Assembly: GCA_001592805.2 (NCBI GenBank)
Contig: CP051139.1
Location: forward strand, 744,001 to 808,000
DNA from: Peltaster fructicola
Lineage: Eukaryota > Ascomycota > Dothideomycetes
Direction: 5' to 3'
DNA length: 64,000 bases
Below, piece by piece: positions 52,856 to 63,812 of the stretch (the first letter of the stretch is position 1; each line of letters opens with the position of its first letter). A program made the translations under genes and the position numbers. A model generated the notes under the pieces. It did no database searches, was not told where the DNA came from, and saw nothing but the letters and a program-made list of their open reading frames with translations.

Positions 52856-54870
52856 TCAAGTCATGACATACTTGGGACCTTCGCCACCTTGAGGTGTGCT
52901 CCAACTGTGAAATGTCAGCAGTGTACGGTATTCAGCAGAGATAAGACTTACTTGATGTCCTGAGAAGGATCTTTAATGTCGCACGTTTTACAGTGCACAC
53001 AGCTGTAGAGAGCATCAGCAACAACGCACAGTCCATATCGTATTAGGAGCACTCACTTCTGCGAATTGATCTGGAAGCGCACGCCCAGGTCCTTGGTGTC
53101 GTCCTCGATGTATTCATACACTCCAGCAGGGCAGAATCGGTTCTCGACGCCCTGGTACTTTGGATAGTCCATTTGAGCATGCTTGTCCCAGTCCTTGACC
53201 TGCAAGTGCACAGGCTGGTCCTCTTCATGGTTGGTACCTGTTCTGCTGACGGATGTGAGAATGTCGAAGCTGATCTTGCCGTCTGGCTTTGGGTATTCAA
53301 TCTTCTTGCACTGGTCTGCTGTCTTCGTGGAAGCGTAGTCTGGCTTGCCATGCTTGAGCGTCCATGGTGTGTATCCTCGGAACAGGAAAGCCTCGAGGCC
53401 AGAGTATATGATGCCACCGTAAAGGCCAAGAGCGGTGTGGAACGAAGGTCGCATGTTGCGCACTTGCTTGAGCTCCTTCCAGATAGTGCTCGATCGGAGA
53501 TTGTCTTCGTAGTCGAACAGGAACACGGCTCCGGACTTGTCTGCTGACTCTGTCACAGCAGAGTATGCTGCTTCTGCTGCAAGCATGCCACTACGCATGG
53601 CTGTGTGGGTACCCTTGATCTTGGGCACGTTGAGGAAACCGGCAGTATCACCGATCAGTGCTCCGCCTGGGAATGCACACTTCGGTATTGATTGGAATCC
53701 ACCTTCATTGAGTGTCCTTGCACCGTAGGAGATGCATTTTCCACCTTCTAGGATCGAGGCGTACAGAGGATGGTGCTTCATCTTCTGGAACTCCCCGTAT
53801 GGAGCCAGCCAAGGGTTCGGATAGTCGAGACCAACCACAAGTCCAATGGACACCATGTTGTCGCCAAAGTGGTACATCCATCCACCGCCGTATGTATCGC
53901 TAGGCAGCGGGTATCCCATACTGTGCACAACCAAGCCTTTCTCGAACTTCTCAGGCTGTATCTCCCACACTTCCTTGATACCGAGACCATATGTCTGGTG
54001 CTGGCTTTCTCTTCTGAGATCGTACTTCTTGACCACCTGCTTCGTCAAGCTGCCATGGCATCCTTCTGCTAGCAGTGTACAGCGAGCATGGAATTCCATA
54101 CCTCGCTCGAAACTGTCCTTTGGTTTGCCGTCTCTCCCAATACCCAAATCGTTTGTCGCCACACCACGTACCTCGCCTTGCGGTGTGTACAGCACTTCCG
54201 AGGCAGCAAAGCCAGCGTAAACCTCCACACCGATCTCTTCTGCTCTTTCGCCAAGCCACGTCGTAAGTTGGTTCAGGCTAACAATGTAGTTGCCGTGATT
54301 GTTCATCTGAGGTGGCGCAGGTATAGGGATGGCACTGGTCTTTGTGAGGAATCGCATCTTGTCTTTCGTAGCCGGCGTGACATGTTCGAAGCGGTTGGGG
54401 TTCTCTGGGTCGTTCCAATCTGGTAGGAGCTCGTTCAGAGCGCTTGGCTCAATGACATTGCCACTGACGATATGGTCACCAAGCTCGCCAGCCTTCTCGA
54501 GGAGTAACACTCTGAAGTCTTCGTTTCCTGCCTCATTGGCGATCTGCTTCAGCCTAATAGCAGCGCTCAATCCTGCTGGGCCGCCACCAACGATACACAC
54601 ATCCACTTCGTCTGCTTCTCTTTCGATCTGTGATGGATCTAGTCCATCGCTGACAGATGCAAATCGTCGTCGACTAGCAACAGTAGGTGATCGTCGTTGT
54701 CCGGCGGTGATTGAGGCAGGTCTGTATGCTCTTACTGAGCATCTCGACTTGACATGTGATGCGCATGTGATGCCGTGACTGCGTGCTGCGGCAGAACTGG
54801 TCAATGGTGTGTGCTGAAGACCTGCTATGCTTCGTCTAGCAGTGACGGATATCCGACCGGAGACAGACAT
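52856..54870 (-). CDS. Electron transfer flavoprotein-ubiquinone oxidoreductase
   Basis: Mitochondrial inner-membrane enzyme passing electrons from ETF (beta-oxidation, amino-acid catabolism) to ubiquinone. Three exons (53057-54870, 52952-53002, 52856-52904) give 637 residues, close to the family's usual length. A long Arg/Ser-rich presequence (about residues 1-75) precedes the FAD motif DVCIVGGGPAGLSAAIRLKQ (GGGPAG at 95-100). Then ETF-QO landmarks: LLLEKAGELGDHIVSGNVIE, EVYAGFAASEVLY, GALIGDTAGFLNVPKIKGTH. The 4Fe-4S cysteines are present: FCPAGVYEY, then NCVHCKTCDIKDPSQDINW assembled across the two 3' introns. The stop follows PKYVMT. Confidence 0.96.
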
Positions 54871-55405
54871 GATTGCCCAAAGAAAGACAATGATGTGAAA
54901 CGATACTACATGGAATGTCGAGACCTACAAAAAGCGGCTATGGACCATGCACGACCGCGGCTCACAGGCGTAATCAACCTTTGGAGATGTGCTATTGGCG
55001 CTGGATGGCCGCCTTTTGTTTTTGATGCACTCAATAGAAGGATAGCCTTATATGATAGCAACGTGTCGATGTTTCATGACTTGACCTCACTAAGTGTACG
55101 AATCTCATGCAGTATTTGCGATTGCATCTCATTCGCCCTCGTCCTCAGTTATTGCCAGTCCCACGACTTCTGCCGAGTAGTCTGTGTATGGTCTGTGCCA
55201 AGAGCACTGGATCTAAACTTCCTCGAGCAACGGTAGCTTCTGCGCCTCGTCAACATCATTCGCGACTGTTCACCACAGCTCGCAATCACACTACTCGCCT
55301 CACGTTCATCCTCCACGGATCCTACACCATAGGCTCAGTCGTCCAGGCCGTGTATCCTCTTCAAGAAGCTCTCCGACCGAGACCGCCGGTCGCAAGCAAT
55401 CCAAA
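54871..55405. other. Divergent promoter region
   Basis: 535 bp between ETF-QO (minus) and the SR-protein gene (plus). Contains both promoters; no other feature seen. Confidence 0.45.
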
Positions 55406-56958
55406 ATGGACGATCCAGGCTCCAAGAATGGAGACAGTGTGAGCAACACCAGGCTCTATCTCGGAAACCTCCCACGCAATGGTACGCACTTCTAGGTCTC
55501 ATGAGGGTCTGCCCAAGCGAAAGAAAGAGGATAGACATACATTCATCGGATCGTGGCGCTTAGGACAACTTCTACTTTCCTGTCATTTCGTCGCCTGCCA
55601 TCCTAGAGCCGTTCCTTTGGTCAGGTTGTCCACAGCCCACGGAGAATCTCAAGGCTCACGTTTGCACTTCCACTTCCATCGCATGGCATTCCATTGTTTC
55701 CTCTCTTCGCTGGCTACTCATGACTTGGCATCCTGGCATTCGCTAACTGGAAACCTCAGCTACCAAGGCCGATGTGGAGCGTCACTTCCAATCGCATGGC
55801 GCGGGCGAGATTACTGAAGTCAAGCTCATGAATGGCTTCGGCTTCATCGAGTATAAAGACTCGATGGACGCGCGTGACGTCGTGCCAGGTATACCACACT
55901 GGAAATTCCAAGTCGAATACTCACTGACATCGCTTTAGCTTTCCGTACGTGTTGTGTGCTTACTCAGGCTGCGTGGCTGGTGTCAGCATATTAGTTGTTG
56001 CCGCGGCCACGTGCCTGCTGTACACCTCTCGCTTGTTTACTGACATATCACAGACGGTTCTGACTTCATGGGAGAGCGTCTCGTTGTCCAATTCGCACGT
56101 GGCTCTACACGTCCACGTGATGGCTACGAGCGTGAGCCGCGTGCAGCACCACGTCCACGCCGTACAGTCCACCGCATGACAATCACCGGCCTACCAGCAG
56201 AGACTTCTTGGCAAGATCTGAAGGACTTTGCGCGTGTCGCTGGTCTCGACGTTGTCTACAGTGAGGTCAACCGCGATCGTGATCAGTCCGGATCTGGCAA
56301 AGGGTAAGCATCACGCAGGCTACCTTGAACATCAACGCTGATCCTTTGCAGCTTCGTCGAGTACGAGACCGCAGCCGATCTGCAGGCAGCTGTTGATAAG
56401 CTCAACGAGACAGACTTCAAGGGCTCCATAGTCCACTGCATTGTCGATGTGAGCACTATTACACCTAGGTTAAGCCTTGGAAAGAGCATTACTGACAAAT
56501 TCGAGACTCAATCTGAAGTTCCTCGACCACCACGTGAGCGCTACGCACGTTCTCGCTCTCCTGGCGGATACCGTGGCGGTCGCTACGGTCCACCACCACC
56601 ACAAGATTACTACTCCTACGATCGTCGTGGCCCACCTCGTGGTTACAGCCCACGTCGTGACGATGACTATCGCCGTCGTAGCCCACCACGCGACTACTAT
56701 CCGGATCCTCGTGATGATCACCGCTACGGTGGTCCACCACCACCTCGTCGCGGAGGTCCAGAAGACTATCCAGCTCCTCCCCGTGGACGCTACAACGACG
56801 ATCGTTACGGTGGTCCACCTCCAGCACCACGTGGTGGCTATGAGCAAGACCAGTACTCCAACGGCCATGGAAGAGAACCTCCATACGGCGGACGTGTGAG
56901 TCCACGCCGTGACAACCGCCCATACGACCGTGGTGGCTATGACCAGCGACCATACTAG
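55406..56958 (+). CDS. SR-type RNA-binding protein with two RRMs
   Basis: Nuclear pre-mRNA splicing or mRNP protein. Six exons: 55406-55481, 55760-55888, 55939-55944 (6 nt), 56054-56303, 56352-56448, 56506-56958; 336 residues. RRM1 runs from TRLYLGNLPRN through VERHFQSHGAGEITEVKLMN and GFGFIEYKDSMDARDVV to ERLVVQFARG. RRM2 runs from HRMTITGLPAETSWQDLKDF to GFVEYETAADLQAAVDKL; the SWQDLKD-type motif marks the pseudo-RRM of SR proteins. The C-terminus is rich in Arg, Gly, Pro and Tyr with scattered RS dipeptides (RYARSRSPGGYR, RRDDDYRRRSPP). The 278-bp first intron is unusually long for this window, a feature often tied to autoregulated splicing of SR genes. The family resembles fungal Srp1/Srp2. 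Confidence 0.9.
55939..55944 (+). other. 6-nt micro-exon of the SR-protein gene
   Basis: CTTTCC lies between ...CGCTTTAG and GTACGT. Both flanking introns have canonical ends and a CTGACAT branch site. Including it gives VVPAFHGSDFMGER, matching the conserved RRM1 end; skipping it keeps the frame but changes AFH to D. Confidence 0.75.
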
Positions 56959-57541
56959 AAGAAGTCTGCGGGACGCACGAACGATCGACGTGTATGTTCC
57001 AATCCCGCCTGTGAGTTGCAGCACGCAACTCTTGCTGCCTGGGAAGAGGCATGTCAACACGATCGCCCTTTCGAAGAAGCGTTGATGATTGCGACCGAAA
57101 GTTTGCACGATCTGCTTGCTAATGGTGGCAGCGTGCAGGTCTAATCTTGTGTAAGTTGCTCGCCTTTGCTAGCAAGGAGCCACTTTGCAGAAAACACATC
57201 TGCACCACAGCAGAAGAATCAAAATTTACCGTGTAACCAATGCCTCCAAACGTCATGAAAGCTTGACGTGCCCACATTCAGAAACCTTTGTGAATCAAAT
57301 GACACATACACCGACAGGCATCGTCAAAGATGCTTCCTATCATTACGATGAGGCTACCATTGTGTTGCACGCAGTTGTGGCAGCCTTCGGCTGTTCGTCG
57401 AAGTTGTTCTCAACCACCATGACAAGGATATCATTGTAGACATCTACTTTCCCATCAGAGACTGACTGAAGCCACCATAGCACAATTCGACGATTGTCAT
57501 ATAGTATTCATTGATCATGAGCGGTTGGGAGAGTACACAGC
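56959..57541. other. Convergent intergenic region
   Basis: 3' flanks of the SR-protein (plus) and universal-stress-domain (minus) genes. No supported ORF or repeat. Confidence 0.45.
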
Positions 57542-59083
57542 TCATCGAATGCCACGATCGAGCTGGGCGAGCAGACCAAGCACTGCTGCACCACCACCCT
57601 CCTCGTTCTGATCTTGTCGTCCTCGACTTCTGCTCCTTCCACCAGCTCTAGTAAAGCCAGCAGCATGAACGGCGTCTCTTTGCTGTCTCGCAGCCTCCTC
57701 TTCTGTCGTTTCGTCGTGCACTGCCAGACCACGTTCATATGCAGCCATTGCAGCCGTGTCCTCAGGTCGAAGCGGCTCTGGCAGCGCTTCTGTATGCCTG
57801 TCTGCGTTTTCCTCGTCTGAAACGTCTGGAGAGTCAAGATCTCTCAACTCTGGTGACTTTAGCACCCGCTCATCTGGACTGCCAAGATCGCTATTGTCTG
57901 AACGAGCGGAGGTCATGCGTGAAAGTGAGCTGCTTCGATGTTCTCTCGACGCTACGCGACCTCTGGGATGGTAGCCTATTGCTTCCGCAACTTTTTGAGC
58001 CTCCAGGTCTGGATCCCCAGCGCCTGTCAGTTGACCCAGCAGTCCAAGATCTGCTCCAGTCACACTGTGGCGGTTTTGCTTGTCGAGCAGGTGTCCACCT
58101 CGGCCATCCTCGCCACCTTTCGACTTGTCCAGGATGTCGCGATAGCCTGTTCTGTTTGGGTCCTGCAGACGCTTGAGCTTCTTGCTCTCACGCTTGCTGC
58201 TGGGCCGCACAACTATTACAGGGACTGGCGAGTATTGTAGGCAGTACTTCGAGACGCTGCCACTGCTGAGAAGTCCTTGGTAACCTGTAAGACTACGCCC
58301 TCTTGTGCCGACAACCAGAATAGCTGGCTCGTATATGCGAATCATCTGTTGAATCGTGTCAGGCACTTTGCCTATGGCGAACTCCAGCACCAGGCTGATG
58401 GTCTTGCCCTCTGTGTTCTTCTTGACGATGCCTTCTAAAAAGCGTGAGGCCTCTTCACGGTATCCCTTCTCACCCTGTCCACCAGACCACTTCGCGGCTT
58501 CCTTCGAGTCCTTCTCCACCACTCGCAGGCAGACAACTTCGTCGCCATCGTCGACCAGCTCGTCAATCAGCCATTCCAGAGCAGTATCGGAGTATTCGTT
58601 GGTGTCTGTGCCGCATAGGAATGTACGTGATCGCTTCGTGTACTCGTATTCCTTGTGTTTGCGGTTCAACGTTAGACTGAACTCGCTCGCCTGTGGGTTG
58701 GCAAAGGTGTCAAAGCTCACGCTCGGTCTGAACTGCGCAGGCGGAGGTGGAGAGCTCAGGCGTCGTCCTGTGGGTCCTGTGTATGTCTTTGAAGCTCCGG
58801 CGGGCTTTGCGCTGCTCGACCGTGATCCCGTCTCTTTAGCATGAGGTACAAATTGTACGCTCTGTCTACGGCCGTGCGTCGCGCCGGGTGTTGTGAATGT
58901 CGGTCTGCGCCATGCTGGCACAAATGCGCCTTTGGCAGATGATGTGGTGCCTGTGGTTGCGTTGTTGTCGTCGGTAGACCGGTCTGGCAGTGTGGTGACG
59001 TTATGGTTTGACAGAGATGACAATGGCGGTACAGGGTCGTTGGTTGGGATGGCTTTGGTTGTTGGTGATGGTGTAGATGCCAT
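57542..59083 (-). CDS. Universal stress protein (UspA) domain protein
   Basis: Single-exon 513-residue protein. The Usp fold covers about residues 153-293: RTFLCGTDTNEYSDTALEWL, then DEVVCLRVVEKDSKEAAKW, ISLVLEFAIGKVPDTIQQMI and the nucleotide-binding signature VVGTRGRSLTGYQGLLSSGS followed by VSKYCLQYSPVPVIVVRP, which fits the G-x2-G-x9-G(S/T) ATP-binding pattern. The N-terminal 150 residues are Ser/Thr/Pro-rich with AFVPAWRRPTFTTPG; the C-terminal 220 are charged and disordered (RVASREHRSSSLSR, DSPDVSDEENADRH). Fungal members are cytosolic and poorly characterised; a stress-signalling role is assumed from the domain. Confidence 0.9.
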   Translation of the reverse strand: MASTPSPTTKAIPTNDPVPPLSSLSNHNVTTLPDRSTDDNNATTGTTSSAKGAFVPAWRRPTFTTPGATHGRRQSVQFVPHAKETGSRSSSAKPAGASKTYTGPTGRRLSSPPPPAQFRPSVSFDTFANPQASEFSLTLNRKHKEYEYTKRSRTFLCGTDTNEYSDTALEWLIDELVDDGDEVVCLRVVEKDSKEAAKWSGGQGEKGYREEASRFLEGIVKKNTEGKTISLVLEFAIGKVPDTIQQMIRIYEPAILVVGTRGRSLTGYQGLLSSGSVSKYCLQYSPVPVIVVRPSSKRESKKLKRLQDPNRTGYRDILDKSKGGEDGRGGHLLDKQNRHSVTGADLGLLGQLTGAGDPDLEAQKVAEAIGYHPRGRVASREHRSSSLSRMTSARSDNSDLGSPDERVLKSPELRDLDSPDVSDEENADRHTEALPEPLRPEDTAAMAAYERGLAVHDETTEEEAARQQRDAVHAAGFTRAGGRSRSRGRQDQNEEGGGAAVLGLLAQLDRGIR

Positions 59084-59675
59084 GAGAACCTGTCAATCGC
59101 TCAATGGCGCAATAACGAGCACAGAAGTCAATGCAAGGTGCGATGATGTCGGAGGTGGAAGGCTTCATCCCCACCTCCAGACCGGGGGAGCTTGCTGTTG
59201 TTCCTGCAGACATGACGAGTCTGTCCGTGCTGCCATTGCTCTCTAGTCATTGCTACATCAATGGAAGAAAGCTGTTCTGCATCACGTAGGTACAGTCAAA
59301 TCGCGAAGCCCCACAGATGATACTGTCACGGCGCGTGGCTTTGAGTTTGGTCTACCACGTGTATCGCACATGCTTGGTAACCTCATATCTCATTCTCACA
59401 GTGAAAAGTGTCTAACTCTAGTGATACAGGCTTCTCAAGACAGTGTTTGAGTTGGCGTCGACGAAATTCATGTCATCGCGCAAAGAAAGACTATTAAGGA
59501 GGTTATCGGGATCCTGTAGTACATGTGATGGTGTGTGTATCGAGGTGTTGTTCATGGTATCGTGCACTCATTACTAGCAATTTGATCTTGGGTTGTTGTC
59601 GACCAAGCCCTTTACTGACAACACAGTGATGTCGTCCTGTATCGCTCAGCTCATCAAAGATATACGCTCTTCAGC
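59084..59675. other. Intergenic region upstream of the Usp gene
   Basis: 590 bp between the 3' end of DAP1 (minus) and the Usp-domain gene (minus). Presumed Usp promoter; nothing else seen. Confidence 0.45.
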
Positions 59676-60241
59676 TCATATCTTCTTCTCATCTGCTTCA
59701 GCCTCTGCATGTCCTACAGGCACAAGCTTGCCAACCACAAGATATTTCTCATTGAACCTCTCTTCCCAACCTCTCAGCGCGTCCATCTCATCAGTTCCCA
59801 AGTCCTCAAGTCGGTCCAATGGTCCATTGAGATCTTCGGTGAGCATATCTCTGTCAAAGCTTCCACAAGCTAGACCTCTGCTTGCATCTCGCCCAGCGAA
59901 GTTGGCATACGGACCTCCCGGACCATAGAAGTTACGGCCAGGCGTCACATCGAAGACCTTGCCTCTCACTGCCAGATATACAGGCTGAGTTCCCTGGCCA
60001 TTGAATGGCTCGAGTTGTGGAGGAGTGAAGATTCGGAAGACAGTGGGTGGTGGTGCTACAGGCAGCACTGCTGCAGGCTTGTCGGCTCGCAGTCGGAGGT
60101 AGATGCCGACCAGAAGAATGGCGAGAAGGAAGAAGTTCAAAGGCGTTGCTAGACCAGTGCTGCAATGCTTGTCAATCTTTGTGGATGCCGTGGCGCTGGT
60201 ATGCTGATATATGCTTACACTTGTGCTGCTGGTGCGTCCAT
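59676..60241 (-). CDS. DAP1: DAP1, membrane-associated haem-binding (MAPR) protein
   Basis: Two exons: a tiny first exon (60219-60241, MDAPAAQ) and 59676-60159, joined across a 59-bp GTAAGC...GCAG intron, giving 168 residues. One membrane helix (PLNFFLLAILLVGIYLRLRA) is followed by the cytochrome-b5-like haem/steroid-binding domain: FTPPQLEPFNGQGTQPVYLA, VRGKVFDVTPGRNFYGPGGP and YANFAGRDASRGLACGSFD, with the Tyr ligands of the MAPR family. Yeast Dap1 supports ERG11 (cytochrome P450) in sterol synthesis at the ER. The frame stays open upstream to 60341, but the spliced start yields the family-like short luminal N-terminus. Confidence 0.92.
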
Positions 60242-60996
60242 GTCGCTTGCCATTCGAGTGACTGGCGATGGACTTGCAAGTGCCGTGAAGGCTTATGTTC
60301 GCACTGCTGTCTCTTCCAAGACTGGTGGCACAATGGTTCAATATGATGCAATGAAGTGACGATTATGTGCAGCTCTCCTTCTGACGATTCAACGAAGAAG
60401 CTTGATCCCACGTCAGAGCACATGCCTGTCGCCCCGCCTTTTCTCCCGGTGCCATTAGTGTCCGCGTCAAGGTCCCAGCTTTGGAGCCCCTGTCTGCTAT
60501 GCTTGCTTTGATTTTCATTGCATCGGGCATTTGCGAGCCAATGAGTGCAGGCAATCCATTACTGCTTGATGCATGAGTTGCAGCTGTTGTGCGCGCAGCA
60601 TGCCAGGCACATCTGTTTACATGTACTGTCGCGATCGTAGCTCCATCATGCATAGTTATCACGACGATCGCGAAAAGCTTGCGCAAATGAGTTCAGAGAA
60701 GCTTCCGTGCTCATGTTGGTGACAGGGGGTGAAAGGACTCGAGCCTATTTGTGAAGAGGAGATTGACATTGACTCGCATGCGGTGCCAGTGGCTTGCAAG
60801 ATCGCTCGTAGGCTATCTCGCCTCAGAATAGTCGTCTTCAGCTATTAAAACTGTCCTCCTCCGCCGCGCATCACAGCATTGTTTCGAGAGCCACTGCTAC
60901 AGTGGAGTCGTCTGGACGAGGGAGCAAGCAAGCAAGTCGACAAAGGGCTGGCCCTGTTTCAGCTCTTGTTTGGACCTGACCCACTCAACACTAACC
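60242..60996. other. Divergent promoter region
   Basis: 755 bp between DAP1 (minus) and the coiled-coil protein gene (plus). No supported ORF. Confidence 0.45.
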
Positions 60997-62646
60997 ATGG
61001 CCCGCACGGTGGCGCTGAAGCTCAAATACACCTCACGATCGGGCCTTGTTAAAGCACCAGAATACACCATCCGAGAAGACCCTCCCTGGCTGCAAACACG
61101 ATCGTACTCCGAGGGCGCTGCACCGGAAGTGCGCAGAGCTTCGTCAACGTACAGCGTCGACATTGACGACTTGGTTGCAGCCATGGGGGAGGATATGCAG
61201 CCGGCGTTCGATGGAGCTACGTCGCCAACAAGTCACTCCTTTGCGCACCCACACCAGGAGATCACCGACCTCGGTCCTCAAACACGCACAACTCGCCTTC
61301 CCATCTTCAAGCAAGTCCGCTCGATGCTCTCAAACAATCGTGGCATGCCTGCCAACACCTCGCCTACCTCTGCTGCTGCTGCTGCCGCCGCCGCCATAAA
61401 ATGGGACGAGTACTCTGGTGAGATAAGCGAGCACGGCAAAGAAGCTAGGATCAAGCCTTCCACGTACAAGAATCCATACGAGGGCATCCTCAAATCACGA
61501 TTGCAGCCTTCCGCCGCGAGTTCGAGCAGACAGCCACAACAGTACCTGTCGCAGCAGCAGCAAGAGCGGCGCAGCGGTTCTCCAGTGTCTATGTTGGTCG
61601 ACGCAGACTTACAACTACTGGAACAAGAGCCAGGAAATATGAGTCCACCCAACTCAAGGCCTGTATCGCCAGTGTCAGCAGCATCGCCTGTTGCGCCCAT
61701 GCATATCGAGCCTATGCATGTCGAGCCCGTCGCGCCTGTCTATCTCGAGCCTGTCGCACCCGCCAGACCTAAGACCTCTGGCGATGCTACGCGATTGAAG
61801 CGCAAGCCTGTGGCATCCTCCCAAAATGAGCACTTTTCAGAACCAGCCGAGTTACGTCAGTTGCCGAACAGCAGTCATGGACCGGCTTCTCACAGTGACG
61901 ATCCATCGAGTCGATTCAGCTGGACCACAGCTGCTCCATCAGAAGCTCCACGAAAGTCGACGGATACACGATGGTCGCGGCAGACTAGAGCGGTGAGTGA
62001 TATGGATCCACAAAACCACAACAGCCACTTCAGTTGGAGTACTGTAGCTTCAGCGGTGCCTGGAGCCCTGCGTGAGCAGACACCTCCGCCTAGTCCTCCG
62101 CCTGTGCCAGTGCAGTATCTTGAGCCTGCTACATATGGTCCACCACACAGCACGCAATCGATCCTGTCCCGTCAACGTCCCTACAAGCGTCTCGACAAGC
62201 CTGAATGGGCGCCACCGCCTGCCCCTGTCTCCGAAGGATACACCCCTCGATCATTGACGCCAAAGGTTCACCGGATAGAGGAACACCCTACGAGTACGAC
62301 ACCATCAGCAGACGGCAAGAAGCGCTTACCGCTGCCACCTCTATTCACCGAGAAGTCCCTGTCACATCTCGAGGCTCTTCTGACACAAGAGAAGAATATC
62401 CTGGTTCAAAGACGCAATATTGAGAGGTCGATAGCAGAGCTAGAGCGCGTCGAGACTGCTAGCCCTCTGGAAGTCAGCTTCTCTGTCGTGCGGGAAGCGA
62501 AGAAGAAGCTAGAGGAGCGTCGCAAGGTCCTCGATGAGATCCGTCTGGAGGAGATGGACGTCGGCATTCGAATCGCAAGAGCTAGGAGGAAGGAGGACTT
62601 TGCCGACGGAGAGGGCACTTTCTGGGTACGAAGAGTAACCGGATGA
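60997..62646 (+). CDS. Unknown protein, disordered with C-terminal coiled coil
   Basis: 549 residues from the ATG at 60997 (ccATGG context, MARTVALKLKYTSRSG); an in-frame ATG nine codons upstream is less likely. An N-terminal basic strand is followed by a long disordered, Pro/Ser-rich region with an Ala run (about residues 124-132, then IKWDEYSGEI), a repeated HIEPMHVEPVAP/YLEPVAP motif, and a FSWTTAAP / FSWSTVAS pair. The C-terminal 95 residues are helical and charged (SLSHLEALLTQEKNILVQRR, REAKKKLEERRKVLDEIRLE), ending GTFWVRRVTG. No enzyme motif or membrane segment. Probably a scaffolding or cytoskeleton-associated protein, but this is a guess. Confidence 0.75.
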   Translation: MARTVALKLKYTSRSGLVKAPEYTIREDPPWLQTRSYSEGAAPEVRRASSTYSVDIDDLVAAMGEDMQPAFDGATSPTSHSFAHPHQEITDLGPQTRTTRLPIFKQVRSMLSNNRGMPANTSPTSAAAAAAAAIKWDEYSGEISEHGKEARIKPSTYKNPYEGILKSRLQPSAASSSRQPQQYLSQQQQERRSGSPVSMLVDADLQLLEQEPGNMSPPNSRPVSPVSAASPVAPMHIEPMHVEPVAPVYLEPVAPARPKTSGDATRLKRKPVASSQNEHFSEPAELRQLPNSSHGPASHSDDPSSRFSWTTAAPSEAPRKSTDTRWSRQTRAVSDMDPQNHNSHFSWSTVASAVPGALREQTPPPSPPPVPVQYLEPATYGPPHSTQSILSRQRPYKRLDKPEWAPPPAPVSEGYTPRSLTPKVHRIEEHPTSTTPSADGKKRLPLPPLFTEKSLSHLEALLTQEKNILVQRRNIERSIAELERVETASPLEVSFSVVREAKKKLEERRKVLDEIRLEEMDVGIRIARARRKEDFADGEGTFWVRRVTG

Positions 62647-62917
62647 GCTGGACCTCTATCAGCGTTGGGTACACGATCTCAGAACTCGTTGCACACTTTG
62701 AGACGAATGTTTCTTGGTTGAAAGGACCACCACAGTCACACGACTGGGCCTTCAACAATAACTACACACCTTTTCAGGCTTCCATTTGCAACAGCGTTTG
62801 ATGATTAGCGAGAACCTTGTACGACTACTCCTGTACCATTAGCATGCACTTGTCTAGTGTTACAGTGCATTACCTACATAAACTGAGAAATGATCATGCA
62901 TACCGTTCACAGACCCA

Positions 62918-63468
62918 TCAATGCTTCGTACCCGAACAGCAATCACGAGCATTGCTCTCCCAGTCCTTCGCCTCTTGGTCAGTCCTAGCTTCCTTGATCT
63001 CGCCGAATTGCTGTCCGGCCTCGTCACAGAATCGAGCCATCAGCGTGTCCTTAGCAGATAGACCTTCTGGGTTATGAGTCGTCCATCGTATGCGTGTCTG
63101 ATTGTATATGTTTGTCCACTCCGGATGATGCTTCTGCTTCTTGCACTCAGCAGCAACGTAATTCATAAAGTCCTAGCCGTTGTCAGACTTGTTGCTGTTC
63201 AGTCCCGAGTGCAACATACCCATGCTGCCTTAAAGCCTTTGAACTTGAAGCTTCGCTCAAGGCCTTTACCATCATGGCATATGCCCCAGCTGCCGTCGTC
63301 GATTAATGCTGTAGCCTCAGCGACAATTGCTTCAGGTGATGAGTCGCTAGAAACCTTGAGGTCACTCAACTGTACCATGGCTCGAGTACTTGTCGAGAAT
63401 GCTGACGATGTTTGTGTTGCCTTTGCGGCACTGTGTGCAAGTCGTCGAGTACTCACACGGATTAGCAT
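62918..63468 (-). CDS. Pterin-4a-carbinolamine dehydratase (PCD/DCoH)
   Basis: Dehydrates 4a-hydroxytetrahydrobiopterin, recycling the pterin cofactor. Two exons (63220-63468 and 62918-63172) joined across a 47-bp GTATGT...GCTAG intron give 167 residues. An N-terminal leader rich in Arg/Ser (MLIRVSTRRLAHSAAKATQT) suggests mitochondrial import. The PCD core is complete: FKGFKAAWDFMNYVAAECKK, then KHHPEWTNIYNQTRIRWTTH, with the His-His-Pro-Glu-Trp active-site motif and the distal TTHNPEGLSAKD. The ATG at 63468 is preferred over one at 63564 because it begins the targeting-like leader. Confidence 0.93.
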
Positions 63469-63812
63469 AGTGTCATGCAGTCTGAGATGGCTGCATTGAT
63501 TAAGATACAATGACGACAAGGCTGCAGACGACAACGATACGCCATCGTGCAGGGGATTTCTCAACGTTCAGATGAAGTTGAAGTCTACGATGCGTGGAGC
63601 TTGGCACGACTGCACAACGGAACATCGAACGACAACATGCAAGGGAGAACTGATATTCATACGTCGTTCTCGTTTTGAGACTATGATTACCAGTGAAGCC
63701 AAGCATGATCTTTGCTTGGAGACACTGATACACTCCTTGCGAGGATTCCCACAACCTTGAGCGCCGATCCATGAGGCATGCATACATTCGAAAGAACTGC
63801 TCAACGAGCGCT
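63469..63812. other. Intergenic region
   Basis: 344 bp between the eL13 3' end and the PCD start, both on the minus strand. No feature seen. Confidence 0.4.

Noticed and set aside
56470-57108. 212-codon minus-strand frame rich in Val/Ile/Thr/Trp
   Set aside because: Antisense shadow of the repetitive Arg/Gly/Pro-rich tail of the SR protein.
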